From: JAEZBP01 sp963832725
GTDB lineage: Bacteria > Myxococcota_A > Polyangia > Polyangiales > Sandaracinaceae
Assembly (NCBI GenBank): GCA_963832725.1
Contig: CAWHVG010000002.1
Span: 434,001 to 498,000, forward strand
Length of the DNA stretch: 64,000 nt
Direction: 5' to 3'
Made by a program: the position numbers and the translations under genes. Numbering within the stretch: the stretch's first letter is position 1; the number at the start of each line of letters is the position of its first letter. Of the stretch, positions 35,652 to 44,685 are shown piece after piece. Below the pieces are notes generated by a model. It saw only the letters and a list, made by a program, of their open reading frames with translations. It had not been told where the DNA came from and made no database searches.

Positions 35652-35915
35652 ACACGTGTCGGCGCTCGATCGGGGGCGGAATTCGCGGCTGACACGTGTG
35701 TCGACGCCAGTTTCCGCGCGGTGATCGGCGATCGATACGTGTGCGAATGGCGAAGGCCGCGCGGGATCCGCGGCTGATACGTGTGTAGATGGCGTTCTCC
35801 GGCCGCCGATCGGCACTCTACACATGTGTAGAAGCGCTTCCCCCGCACGGCGGAGGCCACTCTACACGTGTGTAAGTGGCGAAATCCGGCCACGAAACGC
35901 GACTTACACACGTGT
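35652..35915. repeat. Seven ACACGTGT-type palindromes at 40-44-bp spacing
   Basis: Palindromic cores occur at 35652, 35692, 35735, 35777, 35821, 35864 and 35908 (steps 40, 43, 42, 44, 43, 44). Variants include ATACGTGTG and the perfect TACACATGTGTA at 35819-35830. Flanks share a degenerate TGGCGAA...TCCGGCC unit. Steps near 42 bp equal about four helical turns, so the sites would face the same side of the DNA. Because steps are not multiples of three, a coding repeat is unlikely. The array fills the gap 35327-35974 together with an isolated GTGGCAAGTGCCAC palindrome (35381-35394). Confidence 0.75.
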
Positions 35916-35974
35916 AGATCGCCGATCGTCCTCGTTTTTGCGGCAATTTGGCCGATCGGCGCATCTGGAGGGCC

Positions 35975-36646
35975 TCAGCCTTCCACTTTGGGCTTGGAAT
36001 GGCCTCTCGGCCGATCGGGGATCACCGAGGTGATCTCGGCTTCGGTCTTGCCATCCGCTTTCCACTGCCGCTTCAGGCGCGCGAGCGCGACTTGCGCCAC
36101 TCGCGCGATGGCGTGCTGCATGCGCTTCGCCAGCTCCAGGCGGGTGTGGATGGGGCGGTAGACGTCGACCGCCGCCTGGATCGCGTCGGCGCTGTTGCGG
36201 ATCTCGGTCGCGAACTCGGTGGCCTTGTCCGCCGGCAGCCGCGGGTGAATGCCCGACTCGAGGAGCTCGGCCAAGAGCGACATCCGGTCCGGCTGCTCTT
36301 CGACGCTGCCCTCGGTGTAGTAGGAGATGCCGCCCGGAAAGAGGATGTCGAGCGCCGGGTCCTGCCCGGGCCGACCGACGATGTTCCAGATGTCGTCGCT
36401 GATGCGCCCGATCAGATCGTTCGCCGTGTCGTCCGTGCTGTGAACCGCCGCTTCCGCGGGTGCCAGCGCGGTCGTCGCGTCACTGATCCGCGTGTCGACG
36501 CCGTCGGCCAGAGTGATGATCGACCCGAGCCGATCCTGCGCTTCGCTCTGCCAATCGCCCCCCTTGGCCGTGGCGTTGGTCATCGTGGTCCGCACGTCGG
36601 CGAGGATGTCGGTCGCCGCCGCGTTCTTCGTAATTACCTGACCCAT
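35975..36646 (-). CDS. Hypothetical protein inside the CRISPR-Cas island
   Basis: A 223-residue soluble, mostly helical protein with no signal peptide: MGQVITKNAAATDILADVRT, GDWQSEAQDRLGSIITLADG, DDIWNIVGRPGQDPALDILF, then FPGGISYYTEGSVEEQPDRM and a Lys/Arg-rich helix ending in VIPDRPRGHSKPKVEG. I do not recognise a named family and see no nuclease or nucleotide-binding motif. The start at 36646 is supported by GGGGAAAGGGG upstream and by the change from nonsense to helical sequence. It is divergent from cas4/cas1 (105 bp), so a shared promoter region is possible. Whether it serves CRISPR immunity is unknown. Confidence 0.65.
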   Translation of the reverse strand: MGQVITKNAAATDILADVRTTMTNATAKGGDWQSEAQDRLGSIITLADGVDTRISDATTALAPAEAAVHSTDDTANDLIGRISDDIWNIVGRPGQDPALDILFPGGISYYTEGSVEEQPDRMSLLAELLESGIHPRLPADKATEFATEIRNSADAIQAAVDVYRPIHTRLELAKRMQHAIARVAQVALARLKRQWKADGKTEAEITSVIPDRPRGHSKPKVEG

Positions 36647-36750
36647 GCTTGCCCCTTTCCCCTGTGAGAAGACCTCAACTTCTCGCAGGTCGCGCGAAAG
36701 TTCAACCCCCCCTGGTGACGCCCGGGCGGGAAGGGGCGTTGGTTCGACCA

Positions 36751-38673
36751 ATGCCGGCATGGGCGCCGGGGGTGATCGGTGCCACCATGCCCGCCATGGG
36801 GGCGGACGACAGAGACGCGTTGCCGGGCGAGGGAGCGGCCGAAGCGCCGGCCGAGGCGCTCGATCGCGCGAAGACGCTTGGACGGCTGCCGGTGTTGTCG
36901 GAGGCGCCGGCGTTGGTTCCGGCGCGAATGATCAACGAGGTGCTCTACTGCGATCGGCTCGCCTACCTCGAGTGGGCGCAGTCGGAGTTCGCCGACAACG
37001 TGTACACGGTGGACGGGCGCGTGGTGCATCGGAGGGTCGATTCCGGCGCCGGCAAGCCGATGCCCGACGAGGGCGAGGAGCCGCCGCCCTTCACCGCGCG
37101 GTCGGTCTATCTCAGCTCCGAGCGCTGGGGATGACGGCCAAGATCGATCTGGTCGAGGACGACGACGGCGCGGTGGTTCCCGTCGAGTACAAGCGGGGGA
37201 GGGTGCCCGACATCCCCGGCGGCGCGTACCTGCCCGAGCGCGCTCAGGTCTGCGCCCACGCGCTGCTCTTGCGCGAGCACGGATACCGCGTCGAGCGCGC
37301 CGAGATTCTGGTACGCGAAGGACCGGCGGCGGGTGCCGATTGCCATCGACGAGGCGCTGATCGCCCGCACCAAAGGGGCGGTCGAGGAGCTGCGCGCGCT
37401 GGCGACGGGGGGCGTGCTTCCGCCGCCCCTGCAGGACAGCCCGAAGTGTCGCGGCTGCTCGCTGGTCGGCATCTGTCTGCCCGACGAGGTGCATCTCTTG
37501 CGCGGGCTGGAGGGGCGGCCGCTCGACCCGCCGGTGGAGGACGAGCCCGAGCAGCTCGCGCTCTTCGGGAGCGACGCCTGGGGGCCGCTGCCGAAGGACC
37601 CGTGGGGGTTGGTCGGTGGCGAGCCGGAGCCGCCGCCCGAGCCGGCCGTGCGGCGGTTGGTGCCCGGGCGCGACGAGCGCATCCCCCTCTACGTGCAGGC
37701 CCAGGGCGCGCGGCTCTCGCTCGACGGCGACCGGCTGCGCGTGCGGAGCGGAGGCGCCATCGTCGCCGACGCGCGGCTCCCGCAGGCATCGCAGGTCGCC
37801 CTCTTCGGCAACCCGCAGATCAGCACCCAGGCGCTGGCGGCGTGCCTCGAGCGCGACATCCCGGTGGTCTTCTTCAGCTCGGGCGGCTGGTTCCGGGGGA
37901 GGACCGTGGGGCACGGCTCCAAGAACATCGAGCTGCGGATCCACCAGCACCGCGCTGCGCTGGATGTGCCCGTCGCCACCGCGCTGGCCCGCACCATGGT
38001 GGCGGCGAAGATACGGAATTGCCGGACGCTTCTACGGCGAAACCACCCGACGCCGAGCCCCGTCTTGCTCAACGAGCTCGAGGCGCTGGCCAAGAAGAGC
38101 GAGCGGGCGGACTCCGTCGCGTCGTTGCTGGGGTACGAGGGGACGGCGGCGCGCTCGTACTTCGGCGCGTTCGCGGGGATGCTGAAGGGAGAAGCGGGCG
38201 CGACGTTCGACATGGAGGGGCGCAACCGGCGACCGCCGAAGGACCCGGTCAACGCGCTGCTCTCGCTCGCCTACGCGCTCTTGGTGAAGGACTGCGTCTT
38301 GGCCGCGAGCGTCGTCGGGATGGACCCGCTGCTCGGCTTCTTGCACCAGCCGCGCTATGGCCGGCCGGCGCTGGCGCTCGACCTCATGGAAGAGATGCGG
38401 CCCTTGATCGCCGATTCCGTCGTATTGACGGCGCTGAACACCGTCGTCGTCGGTGAGAGCGACTTCGTACGGACGCCGGTCGGATGTTCGTTGAAGCCGG
38501 CGGGGCGAAAGCGATTCATCGCCGCGTACGAGCGGAGGATGGACCACCTCGTGACCCATCCGCTCTTCGGCTATCGGCTCAGCTATCGCCGGCTGCTGGA
38601 ATTGCAGGCGCGGTTGTTGTCGCGTGTACTACTGGGTGAAATGGACGTCTACCCTGCATTCCGGACGAGGTGA
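36751..38673 (+). CDS. cas4-cas1: Cas4-Cas1 fusion (adaptation), with two frameshifts
   Basis: Fused spacer-acquisition protein of type I-G. The Cas4 part has the first cluster Cys in MINEVLYCDRLAYLEW, nuclease strands KIDLVEDDDGAVVPVEYKRG (Asp and the ExK), and the cysteine cluster SPKCRGCSLVGICLP. The Cas1 part starts at IPLYVQAQGARLSLD and carries the metal ligands Glu (LLGYEGTAARSYF), His (GFLHQPRYGR) and Asp/Glu (LALDLMEEMRP). The frame slips at about 37125 (one base lost after SSER) and returns at about 37322 (one base gained before RRRVPIAIDEA). The start is uncertain (36751, 36787 or 36796). It ends 3 bp before cas2. Confidence 0.85.
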
Positions 38674-38676
38674 ACC

Positions 38677-38967
38677 ATGCGTCAGGCGTACGTGGTGACC
38701 TACGACATCTGCGAGCCCAAGCGACTGCGGCGCGTGTATCGCATCCTGCTCGGGTATGGCGACCACCTCCAGTACAGCGTCTTCCGTTGCGAGCTCACCG
38801 ACCGCGAGCGCGTCGAGCTGGAGGGCCGTCTCGGCGACGTCATCCACCACCGGGAGGACCAAGTGCTCTTCGTGGACATCGGCCCCTCGGATGGGCGTGC
38901 CCGGACGTGCATCGAGGCCCTCGGGCGGCGCTACGATTTCGTCGAGCGGCGGGCCATCATCGTGTAG
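38677..38967 (+). CDS. cas2: Cas2 (adaptation endoribonuclease-fold subunit)
   Basis: A 96-residue Cas2: MRQAYVVTYDICEPKRLRRV starts with the conserved strand and Asp (TYDI), followed by RILLGYGDHLQYSVFRCELT and a C-terminal DQVLFVDIGPSDGRA. Cas2 dimers bridge Cas1 dimers when new spacers are inserted. It starts three bases after the cas1 stop and is followed directly by the leader of the CRISPR array, the usual order. Confidence 0.95.
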   Translation: MRQAYVVTYDICEPKRLRRVYRILLGYGDHLQYSVFRCELTDRERVELEGRLGDVIHHREDQVLFVDIGPSDGRARTCIEALGRRYDFVERRAIIV

Positions 38968-39216
38968 CCCCCGTGGGGAGGCACCATCGTAGGCATCGTG
39001 GAGCGCATCGTGGAGCGCGCCAGCCTGCGAGCGGCCCGGTGATCGAAAACCCCCGGGGGTCGCTCGCGGGCCGCGTAACCATTGACAAACGAATCGGAAA
39101 TCGGGCACGACACCCCCCGGAGCCTCGTGCCCCACCCTTTCCCTGCGGCCCCGTCCGCAGGGCCTCTCGCAAACCGCCTCCCAGGTCTCTGAAATCACAC
39201 GGTTTCTCAGGAACCC
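38968..39216 (+). promoter_or_regulatory. CRISPR leader
   Basis: The 249 bp between cas2 and the first repeat hold a doubled CATCGTGGAGCG (from 38995) and a relatively A/T-rich stretch with TTGACA at 39082-39087 as a possible -35 box. It also has a hairpin GGCCCCGTCCGCAGGGCC about 60 bp before the array. The distal end of the array has a degenerate repeat while this end has a perfect one, as expected if this is the leader side and transcription runs rightward. Confidence 0.75.
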
Positions 39217-42200
39217 CTCTCCGGCGATGAACGTCGCCGGCCCCGTTGAAGCGTCGCTGCGGCCGCGAGCGACGTGGCAGCACGACGCGCTCTCCGGCGA
39301 TGAACGTCGCCGGCCCCGTTGAAGCACGCGTGACCCCGTCGCCTGACACTGCGGCGCACGTCGCTCTCCGGCGATGAACGTCGCCGGCCCCGTTGAAGCG
39401 ACTAGCGGCCCGCGCGTCCACACGACGTCGCCGCCGCCTCTCCGGCGATGAACGTCGCCGGCCCCGTTGAAGCGTGACGAGCAGCCGGCGCATCAGACGC
39501 GTCTGCCTCGCGTGACTCTCCGGCGATGAACGTCGCCGGCCCCGTTGAAGCGGGGCACGCAGCGACGCGACGCAACGGACGACGCGACGCTCTCCGGCGA
39601 TGAACGTCGCCGGCCCCGTTGAAGCAGGCGCGGCAGTCGATCCGAGGCGAGCGCATCGCGACGCCTCTCCGGCGATGAACGTCGCCGGCCCCGTTGAAGC
39701 GGACCACGGCGGTCGCTCGCTTCGCTGCGGTCTCGGCGCTCTCCGGCGATGAACGTCGCCGGCCCCGTTGAAGCGAGCGGCGCGGCGGCCCTGCGCTCTC
39801 CTCGGCAGGCCCTCTCCGGCGATGAACGTCGCCGGCCCCGTTGAAGCGACACTTGTAGCGCGCTTGCAGCCGTCGGGCCGCGACCCTCTCCGGCGATGAA
39901 CGTCGCCGGCCCCGTTGAAGCGACGAGCGGCGACGGCAACGACGCGATTCGTAGCGCTCTCCGGCGATGAACGTCGCCGGCCCCGTTGAAGCGACGCTCG
40001 TCGATCGGAGGCTCGTGCGAGCCGTCGCGCTCTCCGGCGATGAACGTCGCCGGCCCCGTTGAAGCCGCGAGCTTGTCCGCGTCCCGCGGCTACGTCGACG
40101 CGGCTCTCCGGCGATGAACGTCGCCGGCCCCGTTGAAGCGTCCGCAAGTGGCGTCTCGGCGGAGGCGGCGCATCGCCTCTCCGGCGATGAACGTCGCCGG
40201 CCCCGTTGAAGCTGCGGGTTGAGCGTAGCAGGTCAGCGAACGTGGCGGAGCTCTCCGGCGATGAACGTCGCCGGCCCCGTTGAAGCGACGCGGCGCCGAC
40301 CTCGAGCCGAGCCAATGCGGCGACTCTCCGGCGATGAACGTCGCCGGCCCCGTTGAAGCCCGACGATGTGGCTAATCAGTTGCGCTCGACGATCCCGCCT
40401 CTCCGGCGATGAACGTCGCCGGCCCCGTTGAAGCCCAGTGACGAAGGCTATTTCGGCGCACCGTCTTGTCGGTCTCTCCGGCGATGAACGTCGCCGGCCC
40501 CGTTGAAGCGCGAGCACCGACGCGCCGGTCGTCGGCTGACCAGTCGCCCTCTCCGGCGATGAACGTCGCCGGCCCCGTTGAAGCGTGACGACGCGCCGAG
40601 CTGATCGAGCTTCCAGAGCTCGCTCTCTCCGGCGATGAACGTCGCCGGCCCCGTTGAAGCGCGGTCGGCAGCGCTGCGGCTGCCAGCGTCCGGACGCAGC
40701 TCTCCGGCGATGAACGTCGCCGGCCCCGTTGAAGCTGCGACTGCTCGTCGCCGGTGATCGTGCGGCGCCGCACGGCTCTCCGGCGATGAACGTCGCCGGC
40801 CCCGTTGAAGCGGCGAGCTCGCCGCGTGAGCCGGCGCCGCCGCGATCGCTCTCCGGCGATGAACGTCGCCGGCCCCGTTGAAGCCTCGGCCATTGCCGGC
40901 GGACTGCGTCGGATGCCCGGCATCTCTCCGGCGATGAACGTCGCCGGCCCCGTTGAAGCCGGCGGGAGCCTCCGCGACGCTGCTCCACGAGGTCTCTCCG
41001 GCGATGAACGTCGCCGGCCCCGTTGAAGCGCCGTGGCCGCAGCGTCGCGCCGCTCGTCGATTGCTCTCTCCGGCGATGAACGTCGCCGGCCCCGTTGAAG
41101 CGAGCGACGCTGCACCGTCTCGGCGAGCTCGGCGCCAGCCTCTCCGGCGATGAACGTCGCCGGCCCCGTTGAAGCCGCTTCGGGCCCGTGGACCCGAGCC
41201 GGCCGCTCCGAGCTCTCCGGCGATGAACGTCGCCGGCCCCGTTGAAGCATCGACCAGGCCGACCGCCATCCGCGCGCGCCTGCGACCTGGCTCTCCGGCG
41301 ATGAACGTCGCCGGCCCCGTTGAAGCGCGCGCTGACGCTGCGTTCTGCGGCGTCGCAGGTGCCTCTCCGGCGATGAACGTCGCCGGCCCCGTTGAAGCCT
41401 CGTGCGCGCGGCAGCTGACACGCTAGCCGGGCGGGACTCTCCGGCGATGAACGTCGCCGGCCCCGTTGAAGCCCGAGCAGTACGCGTGAGCGACCGACCG
41501 CTGACGCCGGTCTCTCCGGCGATGAACGTCGCCGGCCCCGTTGAAGCCGCGCCATCGCGCGATAGCGGTGCGCCACGCCGGGCTCTCCGGCGATGAACGT
41601 CGCCGGCCCCGTTGAAGCACGACGCCACCCGCAGACGTGCGGCGAGCGCTTCGCGACTCTCCGGCGATGAACGTCGCCGGCCCCGTTGAAGCCGCGCCGA
41701 CGCGCTCGTCGAGCGGGGAGTCCACCGGCCGCTCTCCGGCGATGAACGTCGCCGGCCCCGTTGAAGCGATCATCGCCGCCATGTCACTGCCGCTCCGCCG
41801 ATGAGCGCCTCTCCGGCGATGAACGTCGCCGGCCCCGTTGAAGCGAGACAGCGGATGAGGTGCTCTCGGACCTGCAAGAGTCACCTCTCCGGCGATGAAC
41901 GTCGCCGGCCCCGTTGAAGCGCGGCCGCGGCTCACGCGCTTCTGCTCGGCGCGCACGGCTCTCCGGCGATGAACGTCGCCGGCCCCGTTGAAGCGGCGCC
42001 TGCATGGAGCGCGAGGAGGGCGTCTGGCGGCATTCTCTCCGGCGATGAACGTCGCCGGCCCCGTTGAAGCGTCGTGCTCGCGTTCTCAGCGGACGCTGGC
42101 GAGATCGTCTCTCCGGCGATGAACGTCGCCGGCCCCGTTGAAGCTGGGTTACCAGGCCGGACCTCCGCGAGGTTGAACGCTCTCCGGCGATGAACGTCGC

Positions 42201-44569
42201 CGGCCCCGTTGAAGCCACGTGGACCCCGGCGAGGTGCGCCGGCACTCGATGCCTCTCCGGCGATGAACGTCGCCGGCCCCGTTGAAGCCACGATCACGGC
42301 TCGCTGCCCGCGCTCTCGCCGGACGCTCTCCGGCGATGAACGTCGCCGGCCCCGTTGAAGCAGCTAGTCGCTCCAGTCCAGGGAGAAGCACACGAAGCTC
42401 TCTCCGGCGATGAACGTCGCCGGCCCCGTTGAAGCCAGTACCGACGAGAGCCTCGGGAGCGGCCGGGTTGACTCTCCGGCGATGAACGTCGCCGGCCCCG
42501 TTGAAGCCGATAAACGACCGAGAAGGTCTGACCGGGCACGACCACTCTCCGGCGATGAACGTCGCCGGCCCCGTTGAAGCTCGCAGCGCTCTGCCTCCGC
42601 CACGCGCGGCGATGCGCTCGGTGCCTCTCCGGCGATGAACGTCGCCGGCCCCGTTGAAGCGTCAGCCCTGGCCAAGCCAGCCCTTGCGACCCCCGTACTC
42701 TCCGGCGATGAACGTCGCCGGCCCTGTTGAAGCCGGGGCGCACCCGACCTTGGGGTAGTCAGGCGCGTTGACTCTCCGGCGATGAACGTCGCCGGCCCCG
42801 TTGAAGCGCGGCAGGTCCGTCGAGCAGCCGGCGGCGGGTGGGATGTCCTCTCCGGCGATGAACGTCGCCGGCCCCGTTGAAGCTTGCCTGCGCTGGACGG
42901 GATCTCCGTCGCGACACGCCTCTCCGGCGATGAACGTCGCCGGCCCCGTTGAAGCCCGACGGCCGGTACCACGCTCGACGCGACGGGATGGCGCTCTCCG
43001 GCGATGAACGTCGCCGGCCCCGTTGAAGCATCTTCTCGCCGCGGAGTTCGAACGCGCGCCCGAGGCTCTCTCTCCGGCGATGAACGTCGCCGGCCCCGTT
43101 GAAGCGCGCCCTCTTGGTCCACTTGCGGCCAAGCGCGAGGCACTCTCCGGCGATGAACGTCGCCGGCCCCGTTGAAGCGCCTGTGGGCCAGCAAGAGAAC
43201 ACGTCCAGCACGCGAGCTCTCCGGCGATGAACGTCGCCGGCCCCGTTGAAGCGGAAGCGGCCAACGCACAGGACGGCCTGCTCGATCTGCCTCTCCGGCG
43301 ATGAACGTCGCCGGCCCCGTTGAAGCCAGCCTACGGCCGCAACAGCGAGGGCAAGCTCGGCGCCCTCTCCGGCGATGAACGTCGCCGGCCCCGTTGAAGC
43401 GTGCAAGCCGAACGGCTGAGCAGATCGTCATGTCAGTCTCTCCGGCGATGAACGTCGCCGGCCCCGTTGAAGCGCATCCTCGTCGGACGCAGCGGCGCGC
43501 TGCGAGATCCTCTCCGGCGATGAACGTCGCCGGCCCCGTTGAAGCCGAGGGGTTCGGGCGAATGTTCGCCTTCGCTGAATCCCTCTCCGGCGATGAACGT
43601 CGCCGGCCCCGTTGAAGCGCGTCGAGCTCGGCGTCCGCGTCCGTCTCTTGCCGCTGGTCTCTCCGGCGATGAACGTCGCCGGCCCCGTTGAAGCCAAGGT
43701 GACGCTTCGGTTGCTTTCGACACAAGCGAGGTCGTCTCTCCGGCGATGAACGTCGCCGGCCCCGTTGAAGCGTGGTCGGTTCGTGACCGCATCGCGTCCG
43801 TTCGTGGTCGGCTCTCCGGCGATGAACGTCGCCGGCCCCGTTGAAGCTCGATGCGCACGATCGTGCCATGCCTCCGCGACGCTCGCCCTCTCCGGCGATG
43901 AACGTCGCCGGCCCCGTTGAAGCCCCATCCGCTCCCGCAGCACTCACCGGCCCCGTTGAAGCGCGCATACGTCGGCGACGACCCACTCGTCCCAGCCGTC
44001 TCTCCGGCGATGAACGTCGCCGGCCCCGTTGAAGCATCACGCGGCCCGCGGTCTGACTGGCGCACGTCGCAGCAGCGCTCTCCGGCGATGAACGTCGCCG
44101 GCCCCGTTGAAGCCTGCCCGCAGCGCGGCCGAGTAGCTCGGCGAGGAGCGCTCTCCGGCGATGAACGTCGCCGGCCCCGTTGAAGCGACTGCGGTCTCGT
44201 GAGGCTGACTGCAGCAGGGCATCCGCCGCTCTCCGGCGATGAACGTCGCCGGCCCCGTTGAAGCGAGCTGATCGACGCGCTCCCATGCCCGCACCGCCTC
44301 GCCTCTCCGGCGATGAACGTCGCCGGCCCCGTTGAAGCGACGCTGTGAAGCACGCGCTCACGAGTCGCGAGACTCATCTGCTCTCTCCGGCGATGAACGT
44401 CGCCGGCCCCGTTGAAGCCGCACGTTCATCTGCGTCGACGGCGAAGAACTGGGCGAGCTCTCCGGCGATGAACGTCGCCGGCCCCGTTGAAGCTTGCGCG
44501 CCGGATGCGCGTCACCACGCGGCGGCCGCAGCACTCTCCGGCGATGAACGTCGCCGGCCCCGTCGAAGG
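39217..44569 (+). CRISPR. CRISPR array, ~72 full 36-bp repeats plus one truncated
   Basis: The repeat begins CTCTCCGGCGATGAACG and ends CGGCCCCGTTGAAGC. Inside, CCGGCGA and TCGCCGG form a 7-bp stem with a TGAACG loop, suitable for processing by Csb2. The 3' GTTGAAGC resembles the ATTGAAAC-like handle of related type I repeats, supporting plus-strand crRNA. Spacers are mostly 35-38 nt (one of 34 near 40959). I counted 72 full-length repeats by eye. One repeat is cut to its last 16 bases (43947-43962), one has C to T near 42724, and the final repeat (44534-44569) ends CGTCGAAGG. The array ends 11 bp before the neighbouring gene's stop codon. Confidence 0.98.
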
Positions 44570-44580
44570 CCGAGAGGTCC

Positions 44581-44685
44581 TCACTCCCACTCGATCGGTG
44601 TCTTCGGGTTGAAGACCTGGTCCGGCGGGGGCGCGGGCACCGCGGGGCGGCCGAAGGTGTAGCGGAGGATCAGAGAGAGGCGCCC
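44581..44685. repeat. Right copy of CRISPR-island flanking direct repeat
   Basis: Same 105 bp as 27110-27214 and in the same orientation. Here it is the genuine 3' end of the membrane glycosyltransferase gene (minus strand), including its stop codon. The sequence between the copies contains the entire CRISPR-Cas locus. Confidence 0.9.

Noticed and set aside
35648..35911. Minus-strand 87-codon frame through the palindrome array (LHTC/HTY repeats)
   Set aside because: Unit spacing is not a multiple of three, so the peptide repeat drifts between frames; no ribosome site.
35652..35915. Second small CRISPR array
   Set aside because: The repeated part is short, degenerate and palindromic, and the intervening sequence is itself partly repeated, so it is not repeat-spacer structure.
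39217..44569. Long open frames on both strands through the array (FNGAGDVHRRR, STGPATFIAGE, LQRGRRRSSPE repeats)
   Set aside because: They are translations of CRISPR repeats; the repeat lacks stops in several frames and spacers are GC-rich.
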